The notes under the pieces are model-generated. The model saw only the letters and a program-made list of their open reading frames with translations. It was not told the DNA's origin and did no database searches. A stretch of 64,000 nt of DNA from Deltaproteobacteria bacterium (GTDB lineage Bacteria > SAR324 > XYD2-FULL-50-16): NCBI GenBank assembly GCA_018657625.1, contig JABHWU010000044.1, positions 106,198-170,197 on the forward strand, read 5' to 3'. How positions within the stretch are numbered: the stretch's first letter is position 1; every line of letters starts with the position of its first letter. Positions 9,343 through 18,073 of this stretch are shown here, in pieces. A program made the translations under genes and the position numbers.

Positions 9343-9951
9343 ATGGAAATAGAACCATCAGATAAAGTCAGTTTTTTTTTAAAAAGACGTCTTTTCACTA
9401 CCAAGGAATTTCCTTTGGCGATGTTTTATTTTATACTCAGCCATGATTTTTGGTTTATGATCGGCTTTCCCGCCTTAATGATATTGATCAGTCAGGTCTT
9501 CAGATCAAGTTTTCCTCTTATTTCACTGATTACCCTACTACTGGCATTCGTTTGGATTATTTTTTCTTTGTCTGCCCTATACAAAATGGGACCGGCTACC
9601 GGTTTAGCCTGTTTTATCAAAAATAATTTCGGAAATAAAAAAATGGTAGGTGGACTAAGGATGCGTTTCAGCCGTAATAATAAAACTATGTGGTTAGAAG
9701 GGGTTTTTGTTGAACAGGAAGTCCGTAGAAAAGGGATTGCAAAAAGATTGATTTTAGAGGCTTTTATAATTGCTGAGACTAAACAACCAACAGGGCTCCG
9801 GAAAATTCGACTGTTTGCACCGGTTCATCCGGCAATCAAAAAAATAGTAAACACAATTTTTGAGAACAAAAGAGCGATTGAAGTAAGTATCGATCATAAT
9901 TCACAATTCATGAGAATCAAAAACCGATTGTTAAAAGGAATAAGATATTGA
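9343..9951 (+). CDS. Membrane-anchored GNAT N-acetyltransferase
   Basis: Residues about 25-85 of the 202-residue product are hydrophobic and form two or three membrane helices. The C-terminal half is GNAT-like: MWLEGVFVEQEVRRKGIAKRLI has the beta4 strand followed by the acetyl-CoA loop (RRKGIA), and then IAETKQPTGLRKIRLFAP. Such enzymes transfer acetyl groups from acetyl-CoA to amines; the acceptor is unknown. The helices suggest activity at the inner face of the cytoplasmic membrane. It is convergent with the small membrane-protein gene downstream. Confidence 0.68.
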   Translation: MEIEPSDKVSFFLKRRLFTTKEFPLAMFYFILSHDFWFMIGFPALMILISQVFRSSFPLISLITLLLAFVWIIFSLSALYKMGPATGLACFIKNNFGNKKMVGGLRMRFSRNNKTMWLEGVFVEQEVRRKGIAKRLILEAFIIAETKQPTGLRKIRLFAPVHPAIKKIVNTIFENKRAIEVSIDHNSQFMRIKNRLLKGIRY

Positions 9952-9991
9952 CGCTAATCATATTAATCAGCAGCTATAATATCACCTCAAT

Positions 9992-10543
9992 TTAATCTTC
10001 TTTTAGTGAAACCGGTGGCGCTAATATCTCAGACCAAATGACGGCATTTCTAAGTTTTGCGCGGGTAATTTTCTGATTAAAACATCGTTTTGATCCCTTC
10101 ACAGATGACATAACTGGCTGTTTTTCCTGATTAATAACTTTCCTGATCTGTTCTTGTTTTTTCTGATTGTCTCGTACTTTTTCTATTAGTTCCCGTTTTT
10201 CTAAGACCAACTCTTTTTTTCGGGGAGGCCAGTGCATATCAATATCTTCTTCAACCTCAGCCTGATATTCATCCGGGACAATTTTTTCTTTAGGTGGCCA
10301 TTCTTCAGTGGATTCTGAATTTTTTGCTTCGGATTTCTTAGCTTCTGCTTTTGCAGCTTCTGCAAACTCCTCCATCACTTGATTAATCCTGGAAAAAATC
10401 CCTTTCGCTTTTTCCGGTTTTGATGCTGTTTTATTCTCTGGTGAAGTCTTATTCTCAAGTGCCTTTTTCTTGCTTTTCATTATTTTTCTAAAATTGAGAA
10501 AAATAATGACAACGATAATCAAAGGAATAAATAAATTATCCAT
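9992..10543 (-). CDS. Small membrane-anchored protein downstream of floA
   Basis: The 183-residue protein has one N-terminal membrane segment (LFIPLIIVVIIFLNF), then a long charged linker rich in Lys, Glu and Ala, with two similar WPPxxK motifs (EEWPPKEK and MHWPPRKK). It ends with NAVIWSEILAPPVSL. The EILxPP C-terminal tail recurs in membrane-anchored hypothetical proteins of deltaproteobacteria-like genomes. The gene lies 76 bp after floA on the same strand, so it may belong to the flotillin operon. I do not know its function. Confidence 0.6.
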   Translation of the reverse strand: MDNLFIPLIIVVIIFLNFRKIMKSKKKALENKTSPENKTASKPEKAKGIFSRINQVMEEFAEAAKAEAKKSEAKNSESTEEWPPKEKIVPDEYQAEVEEDIDMHWPPRKKELVLEKRELIEKVRDNQKKQEQIRKVINQEKQPVMSSVKGSKRCFNQKITRAKLRNAVIWSEILAPPVSLKED

Positions 10544-10619
10544 AAAACATCCACATCCAAAAATGAGTTAAAATGATTCGACACCAAACAGTGTCGAATC
10601 GCTTTAGTTGATTTATCTG

Positions 10620-11603
10620 TTATTCTTTGGGATCACTGCGATCATCACTTGCGATTTTATCTCGCATATCAGTATCCGCCATAACATTTTTCATCTTATA
10701 ATAATCCATGATACCCAGATTTCCAGCTCTAAAAGCTTCAGCCATGGCCAAAGGTACCTGAGATTCTGCTTCAACAACTTTTGCACGCATCTCTTCGACT
10801 CTGGCCCGCATTTCCTGTTCCTGAGCAAAAGCCATGGCTCGCCTTTCTTCAGCCTTAGCCTGAGCGATTTTTTTATCTGCCTCAGCCCGGTCAGTTTCCA
10901 ATTCAGCCCCAATGTTTTTTCCAATATCTACATCTGCAATGTCAATGGATAGAATTTCATAAGCAGTCCCTGAATCAAGTCCTTTGGCCAAAACTGTTTT
11001 TGAGATTAAATCCGGATTTTCCAATACTTTTTTATGGGTATCAGCTGAACCTATGGTTGTCACGATACCTTCCCCAACTCTGGCTAAAATTGTATCTGCA
11101 CCAGCACCACCGACAAGTCGATCAATATTAGCCCTGACAGTAACTCTGGAAATCGCTTTTAATTGAATTCCGTCCTTAGCCATCGCTGCCACCAGAGGTG
11201 TTTCAATGACCTTTGGATTTACACTCATTTGTACAGCTTCCAGTACATCCCTACCGGCCAGATCGATCGCTGCAGCTCGGTTAAAATCCAATTCGATATT
11301 GGCTTTATCTGCAGCAATCAAAGATTGTACCACCCGAGAGATATTGCCACCCGCCAGAAAGTGTGATTCAAAATTGTCAGTACTGATTTCAATGCCTGCT
11401 TTAACCGCCATAATTTTTGACTGAACAACCAGTTTTGGCGGAACTTTTCTGAAACGCATAAAAATGATATTAAACAGTCCTACTTTTGCCCCTGATACCA
11501 GTGCCTGGATCCATAAAGAAATCGATGTACTAATAAAGAAAAACAAAACTAATACAACAATACCGATCACAACAGGTAAGGCATAATATCCAATTTCATT
11601 CAT
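10620..11603 (-). CDS. floA: Flotillin-like protein FloA (SPFH domain)
   Basis: The 327-residue length matches the FloA/YqfA family. A single N-terminal hairpin-type membrane segment ([15 protein letters not shown]) is followed by the SPFH domain with [38 protein letters not shown] and [17 protein letters not shown] segments. An Ala/Glu/Arg-rich coiled coil lies at about residues 225-290. FloA proteins scaffold functional membrane microdomains. The start lies 10 bp after the short nfeD gene, and this order (large nfeD, small nfeD, floA) is the classic conserved association of NfeD and stomatin/flotillin genes. Confidence 0.92.
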   Translation of the reverse strand: MNEIGYYALPVVIGIVVLVLFFFISTSISLWIQALVSGAKVGLFNIIFMRFRKVPPKLVVQSKIMAVKAGIEISTDNFESHFLAGGNISRVVQSLIAADKANIELDFNRAAAIDLAGRDVLEAVQMSVNPKVIETPLVAAMAKDGIQLKAISRVTVRANIDRLVGGAGADTILARVGEGIVTTIGSADTHKKVLENPDLISKTVLAKGLDSGTAYEILSIDIADVDIGKNIGAELETDRAEADKKIAQAKAEERRAMAFAQEQEMRARVEEMRAKVVEAESQVPLAMAEAFRAGNLGIMDYYKMKNVMADTDMRDKIASDDRSDPKE

Positions 11604-11613
11604 TACTATCTCC

Positions 11614-12096
11614 CTAATTTAAGATTTGATTTACAATAATCTGGTTTCCTGAAACAGAAACCACAACGATTTTGGTATCTTTATCTAAGTATTTCCCTTC
11701 TGTTACTACATCAAGTCGCTCACTTTCAATCATCGCGATCCCGGCTGGTCTTAAATCTGTAAAGGCAATGCCTTCTTTACCAATGTATTTCTGAGCATCT
11801 GCAGACTGGGCGACAACACCATCTTCACTGGACAACTTCTTTTTTAAAGCAATCGGAGATTTAGCCAATAGTTTAAAACCGGCTAAAATAGCGATAGGGA
11901 TAGTGATGATATCCATTATCAGAAAAACCATTCCGATACTGGACGAGATACTATTAAATACATAATAAAGCGAATATCCAAATAGTCCTATCGCCAACAT
12001 GGACAGTAATCCCCCCGATGGTAAAAGAATTTCCGCCATAATAACCAGTATTCCAATCACTTGCAATACGATTGGAAGTATATAAATATTATTCAT
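11614..12096 (-). CDS. Short NfeD-like protein
   Basis: The 160-residue protein has about three membrane helices in residues 5-80, followed by a small OB-like beta barrel. The barrel shows the [20 protein letters not shown] core and the C-terminal [15 protein letters not shown] strand typical of NfeD C-terminal domains. It lacks the protease part found in the neighbour encoded upstream. Its stop is 10 bp before floA and its start is 1 bp after the long nfeD gene, so the three are almost certainly co-transcribed and work on the same membrane complex. Confidence 0.88.
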   Translation of the reverse strand: MNNIYILPIVLQVIGILVIMAEILLPSGGLLSMLAIGLFGYSLYYVFNSISSSIGMVFLIMDIITIPIAILAGFKLLAKSPIALKKKLSSEDGVVAQSADAQKYIGKEGIAFTDLRPAGIAMIESERLDVVTEGKYLDKDTKIVVVSVSGNQIIVNQILN

Positions 12097-12097
12097 T

Positions 12098-13567
12098 TTA
12101 CTTTCTAATCACGATAATTTGATTATTTTTCTTTTTAATGACTTTAATTTCGGTGCCTTTTTCGATAAACTCGCCTTCCGATTTGGCATCATATATTTTT
12201 TGACCAATGGATACTTTTCCTGAGGGTCTTAAAAAAGTATCTACGACACCGGTATCTCCGACAACAACATTTTTATTTTTGTTGATATTAACATGGGCCG
12301 CTTTCAAGGTGTTTTTCAGGTAAGGACCACTGATGAACGCTCCAGACTTCGGTACCACATATCGGAAAAATAAGATCGATGACAGAAAAGCAAAAACGAA
12401 AGATCCCATCACTTGTGCCAGGTTTTTTAATAATAACTCTCCCTGCCAGGGTAATGTTGGATCAGGTAGGACAAAGTCTTGCAGAACCAGGATCATGCTC
12501 ATACCAATAATCAAGAGCCCTGAAATCCCCGCGATACCAAATCCTGGTAACACGAACAGTTCAACGCCTAATAACAATACACCGATTACAAATATTAATA
12601 ATTCTGTATACCCAGCCAATCCGACTAAATATTGATTAAAAAATACTAAGCCGAGACAAACAATCCCAATTAAACCGGGAAGTCCAAACCCCGGTGATTT
12701 GTATTCAACATAAAGTGCCCCAAATCCAATCATCATTAATATAGATGAAATAGAACCAATATATCGCACAAATGTCTCTGACCAGCTTTCCTGAATTCTG
12801 ATGATTTCGAAATCTTGATACCCACGTTTTTCCAACATCTCTTCGATACTATTAGCGCTGAGTTTGGAAAAACCCAACTCAACAGCTTCAATATCATCCA
12901 TCGTTAACAATTCACCTTTTGCAACAATGGTTTTTTTTGCACTGATTTTCTTTTTTTCAGTCGCATTTAAATCATCATAATCTTGTCCATCAATATATGA
13001 TTTTTCCCCATCCATTAAAATTTCAAACACAACTCTATCCATGCTTACCATTGATTCCGCCAATAATTCCGGATAGTGATTCTTTTTGGCCAAAGCTCTG
13101 AATTTTGCCCTTAAGGGTGATTGAAATTTTTCCCCCATCATTTTAGGACCTTCGCTAGATACCATTATCGGTGCACAATCTCCAATAGTTGTCCCATGTT
13201 TCATTGCTAATTCGCTGGAGGCCAAAGCAATTAAAGCTCCCGCGGATATCGCTTTGTTAGTTACATATGAAATTGTTTTTGATTTAGGGATATTAGTGAT
13301 GTGATCGACAATCTGAAGCGCTGAATCAACCCGACCACCGAAAGTATCCATCTCAAATATGATAACAGAATCAGACTCTTCTTTAATGCTTTTTAAAGCT
13401 CGTTCTATATAGGCCGCCATTCCAGGATCAACATCACCAGATACAGGGACAATAAATACTTTAGTTTTATCTAATGCCCATAAGCTAGACATGTCAGCAT
13501 TACAACAAACAATAACCAACATCATTGAAACAAATATTTGCCTGAATAACCTTTTAAAAATGTTCAT
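12098..13567 (-). CDS. NfeD family membrane-bound serine protease (ClpP class)
   Basis: The 489-residue protein begins with a signal or anchor segment (residues 5-25). A ClpP-like protease domain (about 35-230) has DTFGGRVDSALQI and YVTNKAISAGALIALAS, with Ser108 as the probable nucleophile, and KHGTTIGDCAPI. Four membrane helices lie at about 270-400, and a C-terminal OB-like NfeD domain has GVVDTFLRPSGKVSIG. Archaeal homologues cleave the hydrophobic C-terminus of a partner stomatin; in this operon the partner would be FloA. That partnership is inferred from family knowledge and gene order. Confidence 0.9.
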   Translation of the reverse strand: MNIFKRLFRQIFVSMMLVIVCCNADMSSLWALDKTKVFIVPVSGDVDPGMAAYIERALKSIKEESDSVIIFEMDTFGGRVDSALQIVDHITNIPKSKTISYVTNKAISAGALIALASSELAMKHGTTIGDCAPIMVSSEGPKMMGEKFQSPLRAKFRALAKKNHYPELLAESMVSMDRVVFEILMDGEKSYIDGQDYDDLNATEKKKISAKKTIVAKGELLTMDDIEAVELGFSKLSANSIEEMLEKRGYQDFEIIRIQESWSETFVRYIGSISSILMMIGFGALYVEYKSPGFGLPGLIGIVCLGLVFFNQYLVGLAGYTELLIFVIGVLLLGVELFVLPGFGIAGISGLLIIGMSMILVLQDFVLPDPTLPWQGELLLKNLAQVMGSFVFAFLSSILFFRYVVPKSGAFISGPYLKNTLKAAHVNINKNKNVVVGDTGVVDTFLRPSGKVSIGQKIYDAKSEGEFIEKGTEIKVIKKKNNQIIVIRK

Positions 13568-14089
13568 GTGTTTTTAATCAATAGATTAACGGTAAGCCAG
13601 CTTTTTTATTACGCTGCTGAATACTTGTACTTTGAAATGTTAATTTGATTTGAACTTCATACTTATAGCGGCCATCATTCTTATTAAAATCCTAAATGTG
13701 ATCCCCTAACTTGATATTAATACTATTTTAATGTGTAGCTGAATACAATAAAAATGTGCTTCGATATTTTTTAAAAGCAGGACAATTTATATATTTTTTT
13801 TAGATGATCATTTTTCTGTCTTCTTTTAATCTTTCCTGTTTCAAATCATTAATAATAATATATAAGATCTGATTGAACTTAAAAATCATCAGGGTCTTTG
13901 GATTTAAATCAGATTGCTGGAAATTTCATCCCGAAATGATTCTGACAAACAATCAGTTAAAACATCGAGGCTTTTAGAAGATAGAGGAAATATTAATGAC
14001 AACCGTCAGATGATCCTAACGATAACTATGAATCAGATATTTTATCCGCTTACCAAAAAGTAAGCTGGATTTAAGATAATGAAATAGAA
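13568..14089. other. Intergenic region without a recognised gene
   Basis: The 522 bp lie between the threonine dehydratase and the nfeD-floA operon, both on the minus strand, and should contain the nfeD promoter. I found no ORF with coding character, no RNA gene and no clean hairpin followed by a T-run. Confidence 0.4.
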
Positions 14090-15049
14090 TTAAACCTGGT
14101 TCATAATTTCCAGGTATTTTTCAAATAGAATATTCCGACCGCATAATACGACAGCTACTTTTTGATGTTTAAAGGCATCTTTCAATTTTAATAGACCGGC
14201 TAATGCAACACCTGCAGCCCCTTCCACAATAAAGCGATCGCTTTCAGCCAGCAAACGCATGGCTTTTTTGATTTCTGTTTCTGTTAATAATACTTGTTGA
14301 TTAATGACATTGGCGCAAATGGGGAAAGTTATTGAACCAAATTCGACAGGCCCGGCAGTACCATCAGAAATTGTTGGTTTTTCGGGTGCTTCAATAATTA
14401 GTCCGGCTTTTAAAGATTCATACATAACAGCCGAATTTTCCGGCCAGCATCCGATGATTTTGATTTTGGGGTTAAATTGTTTTAAATAGTTGCCGATTCC
14501 GGAAATTAAGCCGCCACCCCCCACGGAAATAAAAACAGCATCCAATTCCGGTAGTTGCCTACTGAGCTCTACGCCTATTGTTCCTTGCCCGGCGATGATA
14601 TCGGGATCATTATAGGGGGAAATATAAGTGATACCCTGTTCTTCTGCTATTTTCCTAGCTGTGTCTTCTGCTTCACCACAACCACCTTGCACCTGTTTGA
14701 CACTGGCGCCAAGTTTTTTAATAGCTTTTAGTTTAACAGGTGAAGCATCACTCGGAGTATAAATAACGGCGGGAACATTTAATTTACCTGCTGCTAACGC
14801 AATCCCCTGACCGTGGTTCCCGGTAGACGCAGAGATGACGCCTTCTTTTTTTTGAGATTCTGAGAGAGAAAGTATTTTATTTGTCGCACCTCGTAATTTA
14901 AAAGAACCTGTATATTGTAAGTGTTCACACTTTAAAAAAACATCTGTTTGACATATGTCACTAATTTCCAGGCTGTTTATTAGTGGTGTTTCAAGCACAA
15001 AAGGGCGTATTTTTTCATAAGCCTGAACACTGTTAATTTGATTTTTCAT
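14090..15049 (-). CDS. PLP-dependent threonine/serine dehydratase-like enzyme
   Basis: The 319-residue fold-type II PLP enzyme has the lysine motif YTGSFKLRGATNK (Lys51 binds PLP), STGNHGQGIALAAG for substrate and phosphate contacts, SVGGGGLISGIG as the PLP phosphate loop, and VEGAAGVALAG near the end. It has no C-terminal ACT-like regulatory domain, so it is the short, catabolic TdcB/serine racemase type rather than biosynthetic IlvA. It would deaminate threonine to 2-oxobutanoate or serine to pyruvate; racemase activity cannot be excluded. It appears to be a single-gene unit. Confidence 0.88.
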   Translation of the reverse strand: MKNQINSVQAYEKIRPFVLETPLINSLEISDICQTDVFLKCEHLQYTGSFKLRGATNKILSLSESQKKEGVISASTGNHGQGIALAAGKLNVPAVIYTPSDASPVKLKAIKKLGASVKQVQGGCGEAEDTARKIAEEQGITYISPYNDPDIIAGQGTIGVELSRQLPELDAVFISVGGGGLISGIGNYLKQFNPKIKIIGCWPENSAVMYESLKAGLIIEAPEKPTISDGTAGPVEFGSITFPICANVINQQVLLTETEIKKAMRLLAESDRFIVEGAAGVALAGLLKLKDAFKHQKVAVVLCGRNILFEKYLEIMNQV

Positions 15050-15271
15050 ATTGAATTCCTTTAGAATTAATTTTATTGATTATAGATAACTATTGGTATT
15101 TATTGAAATACTCAGTAATTTATAAGATCATTGGAATAAGAAACTTTTAATTCCGGGTGTTAAGGTAGATATCGAAGATTATCTTTAGGTTTCTATTTCT
15201 GATTAGTGGATTAGCGAGCTATTGCTTGAAATGAAATCTGGTAAACCTAGGTAGTTTTATATTTAATGATT

Positions 15272-15736
15272 CTAACAAATACCCAATAATTCAGCCAGTT
15301 CCATTTGATCAGCTTCAATATCTACTTGCCGGAACACGTATTTAGTCCAGATATTTAGTAGATAACTTTGATTAAAATGATCTAATACTTCCGGTTTAAA
15401 GATGGCTTCAAACTGAGCAAGATGTGATTTAATCTCATTATGCTTTTGCAGGTGTATTTTAGTGACCTGCTCATAAGAAGTGATTAAATCTGAAGCTGCA
15501 AACTGGTTTAAGGGAATTGATATGGAAATATCTTCTGTTTTACTAATTAGAAAAGTCATTAAAACTGAAATTTCCGTCAAATAATTGTAGTAGTGACTAT
15601 ATGAAATGTGATCCGGAGTAACAATCAGTTCGATAAATTCTTTAAGTCGGATATCCCGCTTAGCTTTGAAGTGATTAATAATCGTTTTTAAATCGCTAAC
15701 ATAGGTTTCAGGTGTTATATTATTTAATGCAGCCAT
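15272..15736 (-). CDS. Unknown protein, 154 residues
   Basis: I do not recognise this family. The product is predicted to be all-helical and soluble. It contains a KIHLQKHNEIKSHLAQFE segment and a Tyr/His-rich stretch (DHISYSHYYNYL). The His and Glu spacing is vaguely like a four-helix metal protein, but it lacks a clear hemerythrin motif. It sits alone between the threonine dehydratase and the small Sm-like gene, on the same strand as both. Confidence 0.55.
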   Translation of the reverse strand: MAALNNITPETYVSDLKTIINHFKAKRDIRLKEFIELIVTPDHISYSHYYNYLTEISVLMTFLISKTEDISISIPLNQFAASDLITSYEQVTKIHLQKHNEIKSHLAQFEAIFKPEVLDHFNQSYLLNIWTKYVFRQVDIEADQMELAELLGIC

Positions 15737-15891
15737 TGGAATTTTTCCTGGATATCTATTTCAACTAATTGCGGTTAAAGATAAACGTTTTTTGACTCTA
15801 ACGATTTGATCTCTTTCAGGCCAGTAGATAATTATTTTATCATCACATTCATAGGGATTAGTATTGGTTGCGATTTGGTATTAATAAAATT

Positions 15892-16146
15892 TTAATGCGG
15901 ACAATTAATAGAAACGATGTGCCTGATGGGAATCAAAGTATTATTTTCTGTTTCAGGGTAAAGAATAGTAACAAAATCCTGACCGATTTCTGAAATAATA
16001 CCTTCAACCTCGTTTCCATTAGATAAGCTGAGTGTGAGGACGTGAATCCCCATATATGCTGACAGTTTTTCTTGTAAATCCTGAGACTTTTCGGGGCTGT
16101 AGGAAACAGGTTGTATGATTGTTGACATAATTATTAATGGAAACAT
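15892..16146 (-). CDS. Small Sm-like beta-barrel protein
   Basis: The 84-residue product ends with LSLSNGNEVEGIISEIGQ, then DFVTILYPET and LIPIRHIVSINC. This strand pattern (a ligand loop, xGxI, then a DYV-type strand and IPIxHIVSI) resembles small Sm-like or DUF2642-type barrels. A second ATG, at 16128, could be the true start and would remove six residues. It lies 23 bp after the 595-residue gene on the same strand, so the two are probably co-transcribed. Function unknown. Confidence 0.6.
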   Translation of the reverse strand: MFPLIIMSTIIQPVSYSPEKSQDLQEKLSAYMGIHVLTLSLSNGNEVEGIISEIGQDFVTILYPETENNTLIPIRHIVSINCPH

Positions 16147-16169
16147 CCCGTGATTAAGCGGGATTTAAG

Positions 16170-17957
16170 TTATGCGAGTTCCAACCAGAAAAACCAGGTT
16201 GCATGATGGGTTTTATACCAATTTAAAATTTCAACCAGAAGTTCTTTTTTATCCTCCGGAATGATTTCAGGGATGATACGGTCACAATAGAGCCTGATTT
16301 TGTCATCACCGAGAAATTCCAAAGCTTCAAAACAGAGGGTTTGAAGTTCATTTCTAATCCGTCCACTATCAGAAATCTTAACAGCACGATCAAGGTAAGA
16401 TTCTCCGGCTAAAAAGCGGTTTAAGAGTGGATTAAAAACGAGTTGGCTGGTTTCCAGATCTTCCATCAATTCCAAAGTTAAAACCACTAGTTTTTCACCT
16501 TTGGTAGCAGAAAGTCTTACAGTAACTTTATAAAGGTTTTTACCTATTTTTTCGACCCCTGCAGCACCTGTATAAGGATCGGGTTTCATGTAACCGGAAA
16601 TGGCAACAAGATCCCAAATTTTTTCAGGGAAAAAGTCATCAGCATTTATAGAAATACGATTACTGGGGATACCGGCATCCAACCCCTCATAAATCATTTC
16701 CCGATATCTGGCCAGTGTCTTTTCATCGGCTTCTTTATCGATTAAATCACTTAACTTTTCTTTAAAATCAGCAGCTTCAGGATCTAAACTCATGATATAC
16801 TGTTCACGATCATAACTGAGCTCAAAAGTGGAGGTAAGTACAGATAGAAAAGCCTTGATATTTAACATTGGTGCCAGGCTGGCAGCTTGCATCGATTCAG
16901 CAGATGCCGCATAACCATCACAGATAAACATATGCAATTCTCCCTGATCATCTGTCCAGGTGCCAACCTGATAGGCTGGGGCATAGGTTCCTGAATCTGT
17001 AAAGGCTTTTAGACCTGAAGGCAGGGTAAGATTATCTTTGACTAAATGAACACCGGCGGTTTCCCACTCTTCCCAAAGTGCGCCAATTCGCTTCACCCGA
17101 CTGGGACCTTGTAGTGTCCAGATATGAATATTCTTTCTTTTAATTTCCGGATAAGTTGCTTCAATAGCCTCTACGATCAATTTTCGGGGTGTTCTGAAGT
17201 TGACTAATATGGAGGAGTTGGCCGCTGTTTCAACAACTTCTTTAGGGACAATTAAATTACCAATATATCCCTCATAGGGTTTTGAAATACATAAAGGCTG
17301 ATCAAATAAATGTAGAATTGTTAGGGGGCCTGTATCAGAACCTTCAGCAAATCGGGACGTATTTTCCAGCGTGTCAATGGCAGCTCCCCAAACAGTGATA
17401 CCTGAACTCTTGATATCTTTATAAAAATTATCCCAGGTATAGGATTTATGATTGATTAATTGGACAACCTTTTGTTCAAGCCAATTTGCCACCTCGGGTC
17501 GGGCGTAGATCCTTCCAAAGCCCAAGTTGGGATTGGATCCCATTTCCGGTGTTTCTCCACCTTTCGCCATTAAGCCTTCGCCCAGACAGACCATAATCGC
17601 ATGATTTTCCGGTAATTGCCTTGACAACGCCCACAAACTTTCACTCATTGCATAGGCTGAAATTGCATCGGCATCTTTTTTTGCTTGGTTTAACCCGGCT
17701 TTATCCTCGCCTTTGCCTTCACCAAAACGGCCGAAAAGTTGAGTTCCCAAGGCTGTAACTGCCCCGGTCATGGCAAATAGTCTTTCCATACGACCATTTA
17801 AAAAAGTGAAATCATCTAATGGTTCGTGTTCTTGTTCTCCTCTGGTCCATTGGACATCTACATCTTTTAGCCAAATGTGGAATCGGCTTAAAATCGGGCG
17901 TGTATCAAAAGCCCACTGAGCAATAAGATTATTCTTATTTATTTGTTTACTATTCAT
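16170..17957 (-). CDS. Unknown conserved-looking cytosolic protein, 595 residues
   Basis: I do not recognise this protein. It has no signal peptide or membrane helix. Notable segments are FGRFGEGKGEDKAGL near residue 75, MVCLGEGLMAKGG near 125, IHIWTLQGPSRVKRIGALWEE near 285, HMFICDGYAASAESMQAASL near 350, and KPDPYTGAAGVEKIG near 475. The density of Gly-containing loops and well-spaced secondary structure suggests an enzyme. It lies 116 bp downstream of the nucleotidase gene and upstream of the Sm-like gene. Coding character is strong over the whole length and an alternative overlapping gene is unlikely. Confidence 0.7.
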   Translation of the reverse strand: MNSKQINKNNLIAQWAFDTRPILSRFHIWLKDVDVQWTRGEQEHEPLDDFTFLNGRMERLFAMTGAVTALGTQLFGRFGEGKGEDKAGLNQAKKDADAISAYAMSESLWALSRQLPENHAIMVCLGEGLMAKGGETPEMGSNPNLGFGRIYARPEVANWLEQKVVQLINHKSYTWDNFYKDIKSSGITVWGAAIDTLENTSRFAEGSDTGPLTILHLFDQPLCISKPYEGYIGNLIVPKEVVETAANSSILVNFRTPRKLIVEAIEATYPEIKRKNIHIWTLQGPSRVKRIGALWEEWETAGVHLVKDNLTLPSGLKAFTDSGTYAPAYQVGTWTDDQGELHMFICDGYAASAESMQAASLAPMLNIKAFLSVLTSTFELSYDREQYIMSLDPEAADFKEKLSDLIDKEADEKTLARYREMIYEGLDAGIPSNRISINADDFFPEKIWDLVAISGYMKPDPYTGAAGVEKIGKNLYKVTVRLSATKGEKLVVLTLELMEDLETSQLVFNPLLNRFLAGESYLDRAVKISDSGRIRNELQTLCFEALEFLGDDKIRLYCDRIIPEIIPEDKKELLVEILNWYKTHHATWFFWLELA

Positions 17958-18073
17958 GAGCCCCCCTGAATATAATAAAATCGATGGTTAATATGGATTT
18001 AATTTAATCTTAAAATTATTCCTGGATTTTTTATTAAATCTACACCTCCGAAATGAGTTAAAAATAGTATTGC

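Noticed and set aside
12333..12635. 100-codon plus-strand ORF rich in Asn, Thr and Pro
   Set aside because: Antisense to the membrane part of the nfeD gene; the composition is what complemented hydrophobic codons give.
15272..15736. Hemerythrin assignment for the 154-residue protein
   Set aside because: The His/Glu spacing does not reproduce the HxxxE and HxxxH ligand motifs.
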